Source: an uncultured Oscillospiraceae bacterium
Lineage (GTDB): Bacteria; Bacillota; Clostridia; Oscillospirales; Oscillospiraceae
Reading direction: 5' to 3'
Assembly: GCA_934569195.1 (NCBI GenBank)
Contig: CAKTKB010000022.1
Span: 1 to 17,121 of the forward strand
DNA length: 17,121 bases
Made by a program: the position numbers and the translations under genes. Below, piece by piece: positions 7,311-14,842 of the stretch; positions within the stretch are counted from its first letter, which is position 1, and each line of letters begins with the position of its first letter. The notes beneath the pieces are model-generated. The model did not search any database. It worked only from the letters and a program-made list of their open reading frames with translations, and was not told the DNA's origin.

Positions 7311-9361
7311 AGCTTTTTCTCTATCCGAAGCTGGCCCTGTCCGGTATCCGCAAAAACAGGCGGCTGTACGCGCCCTACCTTCTGACCTGCATCGGCATGG
7401 TCATGATGCACTCTATCATCGGATTTCTTTCCGTCTCCCCCGCCGTACAGATGCTGCCCGGAGGGGCTACCATCTGCGCCATGATGTATTCCGGACAGGT
7501 CATCATCGCAATTTTTTCCGCTCTGTTTCTGTTTTACACAAGCTCCTTTCTGATGCGCCGCCGCACCAAAGAATTCGGCCTGTATAACGTACTGGGAATG
7601 GGCAAAGGAAACATCGGTCTGATTCTGCTCTGGGAATCCCTCCTCCTATGGGGCGCTTCCATGGCAGCGGGCCTGGTTCTGGGAATTCTGCTGTCCAAGC
7701 TTTTTGAGCTTGGGTTGGTAAAAATCATGGCCGGGACCGTCGATTTTCACTTTTACCTCTCCGCAAAGAATCTTTCCTCCACCCTGCTGACCTTCAGTCT
7801 GATCTTTGCCCTCCTGCTGGTCCGCTCCTTCTGCCTTGTGCAGGTACGCAGCCCCGTTGCACTGCTCCGCAGCGAGAACGCCGGTGAGAAGGCGCCACGC
7901 GCCAACTATCTGCTGGGCATTGCCGGAATTGTTCTGCTGGCGGTTGCCTATACCATGGCCGTGCGGATCGAGGATCCCCTCAGCGCCGTTTCTCTCTTTT
8001 TTGTAGCCGTCGCCCTGGTCATCCTGGCGACCTATCTGCTGTTCATTTCCGGCTCCGTGATGCTCTGCCGGGTCCTGCAGAAATGCAAAAGATATTACTA
8101 CAAGGCCAATCACTTTGTCTCCGTATCCTCCATGGTCTACCGCATGAAACGCAACGGCGCCGGGCTTGCCTCCATCTGCATTCTGCTGACCATGGTGCTG
8201 GTCATGCTCTCCTCCACGGCGTGCCTGTATGTCGGCAAGGAGGACAGCCTGCAAACCCGCTATCCCCGGGATATAAACCTCCAGTTTTCTCTGCCGGATC
8301 TGGGCGAGGGCAGCCAGGCATACCGCGCCGCTCTATCGGAGCAGATCGCACAAACCCTCTCCCGGCACGAGCTGACACCCGAGCATATACTCAATTACCG
8401 CGTGGTGGGCAGCGACGCCTTTCTGGACGGCGACCGGCTGGAGATCGATCCTTCCGCCAGGTACGATGTTCCTCTGCCGGATTTAGGCAGCCTGACCCAA
8501 TTCTACATGGTCCCTTTGGAGGATTACAACCAGATGACCGGCCAGGCCCTTTCTCTCTCCGAGGGTGAGGTTTTGCTCAGCTGTCAACGCATCGAGTATT
8601 CCCTTCCCACCCTTTCCATCGGCGGACAGCTGCACTATCGGGTCAAGGGGACGGTAGCGGACTTTCTTCCCGCAGGAGAGGACTCCGCCAACATTCTTCC
8701 CGTCATATATATGATCACCGGGGATTTTTCCTCCGCTTCGGAGCAGTTTGCCCAGCTTGCCACCGGATCTGACCGTGCTCCCCGCAGTATTTGGAGATAC
8801 GGCTTCGACCTGGATGCGGACAGTGCAGAAATCATCGCCTGCTATCAGGATATCCTGGCGGATGTGAACACCTTCGCTCAGCAGAGTCCGGAAACACAGC
8901 GTCTGTCCCCCACGTTCACATATGATTGCAGAGAGGTAAGCCGCGGCGATTTTTACGGGACCTTCGGCGGACTTTTCTACATGGGCGGTATGCTGAGCGT
9001 GGTTTTCCTGGCGGCGGCGGTGTTGATTATCTACTACAAGCAAATCTGCGAAGGCTATGAGGATCAGGCGCGCTTTGACATCATGTGCAAGGTTGGCATG
9101 ACAAGCCGGGATATCCGCAGGAGCATCAATTCCCAGATGCTGACCGTTTTCCTTCTCCCTCTGCTGACCGCGCTGCTGCACCTGTGCTTTGCCTACCCCA
9201 TGATTGAGAAAATTCTGCTTCTGTTTAACCTGACAAACCGCACCCTTTTGCTGGCCACCACCGGTGTATGCTTTCTCCTCTTCTCCGGGTTTTATTGTGC
9301 CGTGTACCGGCTCACCTCCAATGTATATTATCGCATCGTACACCCCTCGCCCGCCGTCTGA
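7307..9361 (+). CDS. BceB-type ABC transporter permease (FtsX-like, large external domain)
   Basis: An integral membrane permease of 684 aa, typical size for BceB. Predicted helices group as TM1 (about 20-43), TM2 (55-82), TM3-4 (103-130 and 155-178), TM5-6 (200-219 and 226-255) and TM7 (285-308). A large external domain of about 245 residues follows, then TM8 (554-578), TM9 (611-633) and TM10 (646-666). A big extracellular loop between TM7 and TM8 is the hallmark of BceB-type permeases and is where peptide specificity and signalling to the kinase reside. FtsX-type cytoplasmic segments follow TM2 (RRRTKEFGLYNVLGMGK) and TM8 (near CKVGMTSRDIRRS). It is coupled to the ATPase by an ATGA overlap. 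No clear terminator follows it; a fresh promoter starts the next operon 24 bases after its stop. Confidence 0.93.
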   Translation: MKLFLYPKLALSGIRKNRRLYAPYLLTCIGMVMMHSIIGFLSVSPAVQMLPGGATICAMMYSGQVIIAIFSALFLFYTSSFLMRRRTKEFGLYNVLGMGKGNIGLILLWESLLLWGASMAAGLVLGILLSKLFELGLVKIMAGTVDFHFYLSAKNLSSTLLTFSLIFALLLVRSFCLVQVRSPVALLRSENAGEKAPRANYLLGIAGIVLLAVAYTMAVRIEDPLSAVSLFFVAVALVILATYLLFISGSVMLCRVLQKCKRYYYKANHFVSVSSMVYRMKRNGAGLASICILLTMVLVMLSSTACLYVGKEDSLQTRYPRDINLQFSLPDLGEGSQAYRAALSEQIAQTLSRHELTPEHILNYRVVGSDAFLDGDRLEIDPSARYDVPLPDLGSLTQFYMVPLEDYNQMTGQALSLSEGEVLLSCQRIEYSLPTLSIGGQLHYRVKGTVADFLPAGEDSANILPVIYMITGDFSSASEQFAQLATGSDRAPRSIWRYGFDLDADSAEIIACYQDILADVNTFAQQSPETQRLSPTFTYDCREVSRGDFYGTFGGLFYMGGMLSVVFLAAAVLIIYYKQICEGYEDQARFDIMCKVGMTSRDIRRSINSQMLTVFLLPLLTALLHLCFAYPMIEKILLLFNLTNRTLLLATTGVCFLLFSGFYCAVYRLTSNVYYRIVHPSPAV

Positions 9362-9385
9362 CCGCAAAAAGATCGGGACTACAGA

Positions 9386-9414
9386 TTGCAATCCGGAAAA
9401 AATTCTGCTATGAT
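9386..9414 (+). promoter_or_regulatory. SigA-type promoter of the DUF4867-GH20 operon
   Basis: TTGCAA (9386-9391), a 17-base spacer and TATGAT (9409-9414), with TGC directly before the -10 as an extended element. It lies immediately after the permease stop and about 36 bases before the next start, so the sugar-related pair is transcribed independently of the transporter. Confidence 0.75.
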
Positions 9415-9450
9415 ACAAACGGAAAAACCAAAAACAAAGGAGTAATCTGT

Positions 9451-10089
9451 ATGCAAATTCTTCCTGTTACCGATCCGTCCTTTCAAAAATACGGTCAGAT
9501 TCTGGCCGGCTACAACCTGGATACGCTGCTGTCCACCCTTCGTGCCGCCGCGCCCATCCCCGATGGCGTGACCTATGTGCCGGAGGTCCCCGCGCTTATG
9601 GCCCTGCCCGCAGCGCAGGAGCTTTCCGACCACGCCTTCGGCGGTATGCCGATCCAGCTGGGCTATTGCAGCGGACACAATACCCGTCTGAACTGTCTGG
9701 AGTATCACCGGGACAGTGAGCTGAACGTGGGTACGGGAGATTTTATCCTCCTTCTGGCCAAGCGGGAGGAGATGGTATCCGGCCGTCTGGACACCCGCCA
9801 TGTGGTAGCCTATCGGGTTCCGGCCGGTGTTCTGGTGGAGGTATATGCCACGACGCTGCACTACGCCCCCTGCTCCGCCCGTAAGGCGGACGGCTTCCAG
9901 GTTCTGGTTGTCCTGCCCCAGGGAACCAACCCCGCCAAGCCCGCCTTTACCCCCATTTGCGATGAGGACCGCATACTGACGGCCCGCAACAAGTGGCTGC
10001 TGGCCCACGCAGAGAGTGCGGAGGCTGCCGACGGCGCAGAGGTGCGCCTGGACGGTCCCAATGTGGACATTGCGGGGGATATCCAATGA
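9451..10089 (+). CDS. DUF4867-like, cupin-like protein of unknown function
   Basis: A protein of 212 aa without a signal peptide or membrane segment, so cytosolic. From memory of the family it resembles DUF4867; I cannot run a domain search. Its core looks like a small beta-barrel. A first motif is YHRDSELNVGTGDF (85-98), with His86 and Glu90 as possible metal ligands. A second is VPAGVLVEVYATTLHYAPC (123-141), with His137. This recalls cupins and ureidoglycolate-lyase-like barrels. AAAGGAG (9436-9442) lies before the ATG at 9451. Its last codons overlap the GH20 start by four bases (ATGA), so the two proteins probably act on the same sugar route, for example as an isomerase or epimerase for an amino-sugar product. 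That role is inference only. The last 25 residues are Ala/Asp/Glu-rich and look disordered. Confidence 0.75.
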   Translation: MQILPVTDPSFQKYGQILAGYNLDTLLSTLRAAAPIPDGVTYVPEVPALMALPAAQELSDHAFGGMPIQLGYCSGHNTRLNCLEYHRDSELNVGTGDFILLLAKREEMVSGRLDTRHVVAYRVPAGVLVEVYATTLHYAPCSARKADGFQVLVVLPQGTNPAKPAFTPICDEDRILTARNKWLLAHAESAEAADGAEVRLDGPNVDIAGDIQ

Positions 10090-11120
10090 ATCCTATGAAG
10101 ATTTTCTTTCTGGACGCCGGGCGTAAATTTTTCAGCGTGGATTCCGTCCGCCGCCTGATGGATGCCGCGGCAGAAGCCGGGCTGAACGCCGTCGTTCTCT
10201 ATTTCTCTGACAACCAAGGCTTTCGCTTCCGCCTGATGGACATGGCCCTTCACACAGACTTTGGCGACTACGCCCTGTCCGATGTCCCGGGTGACGGCTA
10301 TTGCCAGGACGGTAAGGCTCCGGACGGCTCCGGTCGGTTCTGGGAGGAAGCGGATATGGAGGCGCTCCTGCAATACGGTGCCAACCTTGGGCTGGAGGTC
10401 ATTCCGGCGCTGAATATGCCAGGCCATCTGGGCGCCATTCTTTCCCATTTTCCCAACCTGCGCTACCCCGGCTCCCTCAGCTCCATAAACCTGTGTGATC
10501 CGGAGGCCGTTGCCTTTGCATTCGCGCTGCTGGAAAAGTACGCCCTCTGGTTCTCTCAGCACGGCTGCCGTTTCTTCTGCTTCGGCGCCGACGAATTCGC
10601 CAACGATCTGGGAGAAATGGGCTTTGACGTGATTTATCAGAACGGAGAAATGCACGCGTTTATCTCCTTTGTAAACCGCGCCGCAGAAATTCTGACCTCC
10701 CACGGCCTGACGCCCATGTGCTTCAATGACGGCATCTACTACCACGACGACCTGACGACCTACGGACATATTGACGACCGGCTGTGGGTTCTCTACTGGA
10801 TCGCCGGCTGGAACGGATACTATCCGGCGTCTCCCCTGACCCTGTCCCAGGCCGGATTCCATTTGATCAACGCGTGCCACGCATTTTACTGCGGCGCAGG
10901 CTGCCCGGACTGGTCAGAGCGTGTGGAGAAAATGGCGTCCTTTGATTACCGCATCTTTGACCGGGAGATTCCCGTTCCCGACGCCGCAGGCGGCATGCTG
11001 TGCTGCTGGTGCGACCGGGCCGACTTCTATGGTCCCGACGACGGCGCGGAGCTTGCCCGTCAGCTTCCCGCCGTAATCCACGCCTTCGGAAAGGCCATTA
11101 ACACCCACGACCGGCCCTGA
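10086..11120 (+). CDS. Short cytosolic glycoside hydrolase family 20 protein (beta-N-acetylhexosaminidase-like)
   Basis: A TIM-barrel glycosidase of 344 aa. The GH20 catalytic pair is Asp169-Glu170 in CFGADEFAND. An early DNQGFR (42-47) matches the DDQGWR strand of GH20, followed by LNMPGHLGAIL (109-119), a NDG motif (214-216), tryptophan-rich WVLYWIAGWNG (234-244) and GGMLCCWCDR (302-311). GH20 enzymes release terminal GlcNAc or GalNAc (or lacto-N-biose) by substrate-assisted catalysis, with the Glu as acid/base. The protein has no signal peptide, no GH20b domain and no carbohydrate-binding module, so it probably cleaves imported oligosaccharides inside the cell. The start overlaps the DUF4867 stop; an alternative Met at residue 4 is possible. 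Inactivity is not indicated, since both catalytic residues are present. Confidence 0.88.
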   Translation: MNPMKIFFLDAGRKFFSVDSVRRLMDAAAEAGLNAVVLYFSDNQGFRFRLMDMALHTDFGDYALSDVPGDGYCQDGKAPDGSGRFWEEADMEALLQYGANLGLEVIPALNMPGHLGAILSHFPNLRYPGSLSSINLCDPEAVAFAFALLEKYALWFSQHGCRFFCFGADEFANDLGEMGFDVIYQNGEMHAFISFVNRAAEILTSHGLTPMCFNDGIYYHDDLTTYGHIDDRLWVLYWIAGWNGYYPASPLTLSQAGFHLINACHAFYCGAGCPDWSERVEKMASFDYRIFDREIPVPDAAGGMLCCWCDRADFYGPDDGAELARQLPAVIHAFGKAINTHDRP

Positions 11121-11156
11121 CCGGCCATATGCACCGCTTCCTTCAGCCACATAGCA

Positions 11157-11190
11157 GCACCCCCGGAGCAGCCGTTCCGGGGGTGCATTT
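11157..11190 (+). terminator. Hairpin terminator after the GH20 gene
   Basis: A perfect 11-bp stem, GCACCCCCGGA (11157-11167) with TCCGGGGGTGC (11176-11186), around an 8-base loop, followed by ATTTATA. The stem is very stable but the T-run is short, so termination efficiency is uncertain. It lies 36 bases after the GH20 stop. Confidence 0.7.
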
Positions 11191-11225
11191 ATACAAACAG
11201 CAGGATCCCATCTCTGAGATCCTGC
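11188..11225 (-). terminator. Hairpin terminator of the rubrerythrin-GNAT transcript
   Basis: An 8-bp inverted repeat, GCAGGATC (11200-11207) and GATCCTGC (11218-11225), with a 10-base loop. Read on the minus strand it comes 12 bases after the GNAT stop and is followed by TGTTTGTATAAAT, a moderately U-rich tail. Together with the neighbouring plus-strand hairpin it forms a convergent terminator pair. Confidence 0.55.
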
Positions 11226-11237
11226 CAATGTATTTTC

Positions 11238-11741
11238 TTATCCGGGACCTTCGGCAGGCAGCTCCTTTTGCAGAAAAACCACATCCAGCCACCGGCCCAT
11301 TTTCAGCCCTGCGTGATGCAGCCGGCCGCAGTGCCGGTATCCGTGCTTTTCATGAAAGGCAAGGCTTGCCTCATTCTCCTGGGTAACCACGCTGACGATA
11401 TTCCGCAGCCCTTGCCGTATGGCACAGCGTTCTACCGCTTCCAGGAGCTTTTCTCCCAGGCCCTTCCCCCGCATATCCATCCGCAGATAAATGGACAGAT
11501 CTGCCGTGTAGCGATAAGCTGAACGGCTGCTGTAGGCATCCAGGTAGGCATAGCCCACAACCTGGCCGTCCTCCTCCGCCACAAGATAGGGATATGTCTC
11601 CCGGATTCGCCGGACACGCTCCCGAAAATCCACCACCTGCAAGGGCGTCTCCTCAAAGGTCACGGTCGTGCGGACAATATAGGCATTGTAGATTTCCAGG
11701 CAGGCCGGGATATCCTCCTCACAAATCGGACGAATCTTCAT
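11238..11741 (-). CDS. GNAT N-acetyltransferase, phosphinothricin/methionine-sulfoximine acetyltransferase-like
   Basis: A single-domain acetyltransferase of 167 aa. The acetyl-CoA pyrophosphate loop is RGKGLGEKL (91-99). The N-terminal YNAYIVRTTVTFEE (18-31), the central YRYTADLSIYL (77-87), the segment NEASLAFHEKHGY (123-135) and the near-terminal KMGRWLDVVFLQKEL match the Pat/YncA branch. That branch acetylates phosphinothricin, methionine sulfoximine or related amino acids and small amines. The true substrate is unknown; the family name does not imply herbicide tolerance here. It follows rubrerythrin by 63 bases with no evident terminator or promoter between, so it is probably the second gene of that transcript. 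AGGAG lies about 14 bases before the ATG, which is rather far; the purine-rich AGAAAGAAAA nearer the start may help. Confidence 0.9.
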   Translation of the reverse strand: MKIRPICEEDIPACLEIYNAYIVRTTVTFEETPLQVVDFRERVRRIRETYPYLVAEEDGQVVGYAYLDAYSSRSAYRYTADLSIYLRMDMRGKGLGEKLLEAVERCAIRQGLRNIVSVVTQENEASLAFHEKHGYRHCGRLHHAGLKMGRWLDVVFLQKELPAEGPG

Positions 11742-11804
11742 ACCGCGTTTTCTTTCTCCTGTCTATTGGCAAATGCACACGCTCGGGCAATTCCGGAGGG
11801 CCGC

Positions 11805-12344
11805 TCAGAAATTCTCGGCGCAGACCTCAAAGTAGCTCTGCGGATGATTGCAGGTGGGGCACACCTCCGGTGCCTTCGTCCCGACCACAATGTGTCCGCA
11901 GTTCCGGCATTCCCAGATTTTGACGTCGCTCTTTTCAAAAACCTGCGCCGTCAGCACATTTTGCAGCAGAGCGCGATACCGTTCCTCGTGGTGCTTCTCA
12001 ATGGCGGCAACCAGGCGGAAACGGGCAGCAAGCTCCGGGAAGCCCTCCGTCTCAGCGGTTCGGGCAAAGTTCTCATACATGTCCGTCCACTCGTAGTTTT
12101 CCCCCTCGGCTGCGGCCGCCAGGTTCTCCGCCGTATCTCCGATTCCGCCCAGCTCCTTGAACCAGAGCTTGGCATGCTCCTTTTCGTTTTCCGCCGTCTT
12201 CAGAAACAGCGCTGCAATCTGCTCAAATCCCTGCTTTTTTGCCACGGAGGCAAAGTAGGTATACTTCCCCCGCGCCATGGATTCGCCTGCAAATGCATCC
12301 CACAAATTCTTCTCCGTCTGTGTGCCGGCATACCGATTTCCCAT
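11805..12344 (-). CDS. rbr: Rubrerythrin
   Basis: A non-haem iron peroxidase of 179 aa that reduces hydrogen peroxide in the cytosol of anaerobes. The ferritin-like N-terminal domain shows the first ligand Glu21 and two ExxH motifs, Glu54/His57 (EKEH) and Glu116/His119 (EKHH), for the di-iron site. The C-terminal rubredoxin-like domain has CxxC pairs Cys146/Cys149 and Cys162/Cys165 for an Fe(Cys)4 centre. The length is normal for a short rubrerythrin. AAGGGAG lies about 9 bases before the ATG, and a strong SigA-type promoter is upstream. No PerR-like palindrome is seen. Its presence fits a strict anaerobe coping with oxygen exposure. Confidence 0.95.
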   Translation of the reverse strand: MGNRYAGTQTEKNLWDAFAGESMARGKYTYFASVAKKQGFEQIAALFLKTAENEKEHAKLWFKELGGIGDTAENLAAAAEGENYEWTDMYENFARTAETEGFPELAARFRLVAAIEKHHEERYRALLQNVLTAQVFEKSDVKIWECRNCGHIVVGTKAPEVCPTCNHPQSYFEVCAENF

Positions 12345-12390
12345 AATACAAAACTCCCTTCAAAACGGATCCCTTTCAGACCCTGTCTGC

Positions 12391-12419
12391 ATTGTACGCC
12401 GGGAGCCTTCCATTGTCAA
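12391..12419 (-). promoter_or_regulatory. Strong SigA-type promoter of rubrerythrin
   Basis: On the minus strand, perfect TTGACA (12414-12419), a 17-base spacer and TACAAT (12391-12396). It lies about 47 bases upstream of the rubrerythrin start. A 7-bp inverted repeat (12419-12425 with 12464-12470) abuts the -35 on its upstream side. Confidence 0.85.
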
Positions 12420-12478
12420 GGACATCCCGCACTCCGTTTCGCGGAATCGGAAAATCCCAAACTATGTCCTGCCGGGCA

Positions 12479-13462
12479 TCACACAATCCTGCTCTGGGCG
12501 CTCCCGGTCTTACACACATCCACAATGGAATCCACGCTGCCATACACCATGCTCTGCACCGCTTCCTGGGTGTAAAACGCCATATGCGGCGTCATGACAA
12601 CATTGGGAAACTGGCGCAGGTAGGCCATGGAACGGTTCTTGATGATATCGTCCCGCAGATTTTCGTGGTAAATCCCGTCCTCATTCTCAAAAACATCCAG
12701 CCCCAGTGCGCCGATCTGACGGTTTTCTACCGCTTCGATCACGGCCTCCATATCCATCAATCCGCCCCGCGCCGCATTGAGCAGAATAACGCCCGGCTTC
12801 ATTTTGGCCAGGGTCTGCCGGTCCACCATGTGATAATTTTCCGGGGTCAGCGGCGCATGGAGGGTAATCACGTCACTGCGCTCCCATAGCTCTTCCAGAC
12901 TCACATACTCGCCCAAGCGAGCCGCCTCCGGATGGGGATAGGGATCATAGCACAGAAATTTGCAGCCGAAGCCGCTCAGATCCTGCATGACCTGCCGCCC
13001 GATCCGGCCGGTGCCCACCACGCCGACCGTCATGCTGCCTACCTGCTTTCCCTCCAGGCCATCGAGAGAATAGTCGTTGATCTGCATACGCCAGAGCACC
13101 TGCTTATACTTACGGATGCACAGCAGCAGGAGCATCACCGTATAATCCGCCACGCACTCCGGTCCGTAGCAGGTATTGCACACGGGCATACCGATCTCCC
13201 GGGCCTTATCCAGGTCAATGTGATTACAGCCTACCGTTCTTGTAGAGACGACCTTTACGCCCATGTCCTTCAGCTGGGTCAGAAGCTTCTCTCCCAGAAT
13301 ACTGTGGCCCAGTATGGACACTCCGTCAGCCCCGCGGCAATGTGCAACATTTTCCTCGGTCAACGGTTCCGGAATCAATGTCAGGGAAATATCCCGGTCC
13401 CGGCTGATCTCCTGAAACCAAGCCGCCTCGTCCGGCCGAACCTCATAGGCTGTAATCTTCAT
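12479..13462 (-). CDS. D-2-hydroxyacid dehydrogenase, D-lactate dehydrogenase/VanH-like
   Basis: An NAD-dependent dehydrogenase of 327 aa that most likely interconverts pyruvate and D-lactate or a similar 2-keto acid pair. The Rossmann motif is GTGRIG (150-155), with Asp173 at the end of the following strand, favouring NAD over NADP. Catalytic residues by family pattern are Arg232 (NAARGG), Glu261 (LDVFENED) and His293 (TPHMAFYT). The segments STRTVGCNHID (73-83) and VADYTVMLLL (104-113) are typical of D-LDH and VanH. AGGAGGAATTCT precedes the ATG. It follows an AraC-type regulator by 35 bases in the same direction, so the regulator probably controls it in one transcript. No D-Ala-D-Lac ligase or VanX gene is nearby, so a glycopeptide-resistance role is not supported. 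Confidence 0.9.
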   Translation of the reverse strand: MKITAYEVRPDEAAWFQEISRDRDISLTLIPEPLTEENVAHCRGADGVSILGHSILGEKLLTQLKDMGVKVVSTRTVGCNHIDLDKAREIGMPVCNTCYGPECVADYTVMLLLLCIRKYKQVLWRMQINDYSLDGLEGKQVGSMTVGVVGTGRIGRQVMQDLSGFGCKFLCYDPYPHPEAARLGEYVSLEELWERSDVITLHAPLTPENYHMVDRQTLAKMKPGVILLNAARGGLMDMEAVIEAVENRQIGALGLDVFENEDGIYHENLRDDIIKNRSMAYLRQFPNVVMTPHMAFYTQEAVQSMVYGSVDSIVDVCKTGSAQSRIV

Positions 13463-13497
13463 AGAATTCCTCCTGATTTTATATGTTTCCGATCCAT

Positions 13498-14655
13498 TTA
13501 TCGGACGGATTTAGCATACTCCGAGGGAGTAATGCCAAATTTTTCCTTGAACTGCCGGGAAAAATGATGCACCGTGGAGTATTTCAGCGCTGCGGCAATC
13601 TCCGTAAAATTCATGCTGTTTTCCCGGATCATCTGCTTGCTCTGCTGCAGCTTGACGCGCCGGATATACTCTCCCGGCGACAGCTGCAAATTCTTATGGA
13701 ACAGAGCCGTAAGGTAGCTGGCGCTGACATCGGCGTGCATGGCCACCACCGGCACCGTCAGCTTCTCATAAATGTGCGTACTGATATATTGCTGCGCCCG
13801 GCGAATGATTTCGTTCTCACTGTGGACGGCATTGCCTGTGCGCAGTCTTGTTTCCGGCGCATCCTGCTCCCGCAGGGCAATCAGCATAAACTGACTGAGA
13901 AGGCACATAATCATGTCCGCAGCATACGGCTCATCCCGCTCCTGCTCCCGGAGCATCCTTTGCAGCAGCCCTGCTGCCTCCTGCGGGACGGATAGCTTGC
14001 GGTTCAGCAGCGGGCCGGGGTCCGCCCCCTCCAGATCAAAGGTGATCGTCACGAAGCTGGCCGCCACATCCACGTTCGCGTACTGCATGTGCCACTGGTT
14101 CGGTCCATAGAGGGCCATATCCCCCTGCCCAAGCTGCAAATCCTGCCCATCCGCCACGGAGTGCAGAATCCCATGATCCACATAGGTCAGCTCCAGCATG
14201 GGATGGGACTCCCCGGGAAACACAAAGCCCTTTTCCCTTTCCTGGTAGAAAAATGTATACAGATTCTGGACCCGGACACGGCTGGACAGGGTAAAGGAGG
14301 TGATCGCCAGCTTTTTGCCCGTCCCGGCAGGCTCCTGGGCGCAGGTCATCGACGCCGTGGATTCCTGGCGGAACGCAGACACCGAAAAGAAAATTCCTTC
14401 CTGCACACAGACGGGCTTATCCAGGTAGTAATGGCGGAAGTCCTCCCCATTTGCGGAAACGGAAAGAACCGTCATGCCGCACTGATTGACCAGCCAGGTC
14501 GGACCGGCTGCACGCAGCACATCAACCGCATCCGTGTATGTCAGGCGGAGGATATGGCGCGCTCCCTCTTGAACGGCGGCAGCGCCGCCCTCCATGCGTT
14601 CGGGCAGAATCGTCCCAAAGCCGCGGAAGCTCATCTGATTCAAATTCTGAATCAT
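13498..14655 (-). CDS. AraC-family transcriptional regulator with extra N-terminal domain
   Basis: A regulator of 385 aa, longer than the usual 270-300. The C-terminal AraC DNA-binding domain (about 280-385) has two helix-turn-helices: first around VPVVAMHADVSASYLTALF (301-319), second around FTEIAAALKYSTVHHFSRQF (350-369), closing with the conserved FGITPSEYA. A cupin-type ligand domain lies at about 128-215 (ESHPMLELTYVDHGILH, then GQGDMALYGPNQWH). The first roughly 120 residues are an additional domain that I cannot name. It opens with SFRGFGTIL, which resembles SFQKYGQIL at the start of the DUF4867-like protein at 9451, perhaps a second barrel. GGGAGGG precedes the ATG. The dehydrogenase gene lies 35 bases downstream. 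Confidence 0.88.
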   Translation of the reverse strand: MIQNLNQMSFRGFGTILPERMEGGAAAVQEGARHILRLTYTDAVDVLRAAGPTWLVNQCGMTVLSVSANGEDFRHYYLDKPVCVQEGIFFSVSAFRQESTASMTCAQEPAGTGKKLAITSFTLSSRVRVQNLYTFFYQEREKGFVFPGESHPMLELTYVDHGILHSVADGQDLQLGQGDMALYGPNQWHMQYANVDVAASFVTITFDLEGADPGPLLNRKLSVPQEAAGLLQRMLREQERDEPYAADMIMCLLSQFMLIALREQDAPETRLRTGNAVHSENEIIRRAQQYISTHIYEKLTVPVVAMHADVSASYLTALFHKNLQLSPGEYIRRVKLQQSKQMIRENSMNFTEIAAALKYSTVHHFSRQFKEKFGITPSEYAKSVR

Positions 14656-14670
14656 CTCATACCCTCCCGT

Positions 14671-14705
14671 AAAAGAAAATTGTGGAGCTGCCGAAACAGC
14701 TCCAC
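14671..14705 (-). terminator. Hairpin with U-rich tail: obg terminator overlapping the araC leader
   Basis: On the minus strand, GTGGAGCTG and CAGCTCCAC form a perfect 9-bp stem (14682-14705) with a 6-base loop, followed by AATTTTCTTTT (14671-14681). It lies about 85 bases past the present obg stop and about 50 past the remnant stop, as expected for an obg terminator. The predicted araC start point falls at the first bases of the stem, so the same hairpin would also form at the 5' end of the araC mRNA. Confidence 0.8.
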
Positions 14706-14708
14706 TTT

Positions 14709-14737
14709 ATTATACACGATGAAGGGGAAAATGGCAA
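14709..14737 (-). promoter_or_regulatory. SigA-type promoter of the araC-dehydrogenase transcript
   Basis: On the minus strand, TTGCCA (14732-14737), a 17-base spacer and a perfect TATAAT (14709-14714). The expected start point is near 14702, inside the terminator hairpin's first arm. There is no room for another promoter between the hairpin tail and the araC ribosome site. Confidence 0.65.
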
Positions 14738-14755
14738 TGGATTTCTACTCCGGTA

Positions 14756-14842
14756 TCAGCGCTGATAATCAAACTCATAGTCGCAGATATTTACCGTATC
14801 TCCATCGGCGATTCCCATCTTTTCCAGCCGGTCAAACAGGCC
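14756..14842 (-). pseudogene. Out-of-frame remnant of the Obg C-terminal (OCT) domain
   Basis: In a different minus-strand frame from the annotated obg end, bases 14842-14756 encode GLFDRLEKMGIADGDTV followed by NICDYEFDYQR and a TGA stop (14756-14758). This is the expected closing segment of Obg proteins in this group (pattern GLF-RLEKMGI-DGDTV, then EFEYQR). It overlaps the last codons of the truncated obg frame. It indicates that an internal piece of the OCT domain was deleted with a frame change, while the original 3' end and terminator remain. Confidence 0.8.

Noticed and set aside
12479..13462. VanH of a vancomycin-resistance cluster
   Set aside because: The protein is VanH-like, but no D-Ala-D-Lac ligase, VanX or VanRS gene is adjacent; the AraC-type neighbour suggests ordinary D-lactate or keto-acid metabolism.
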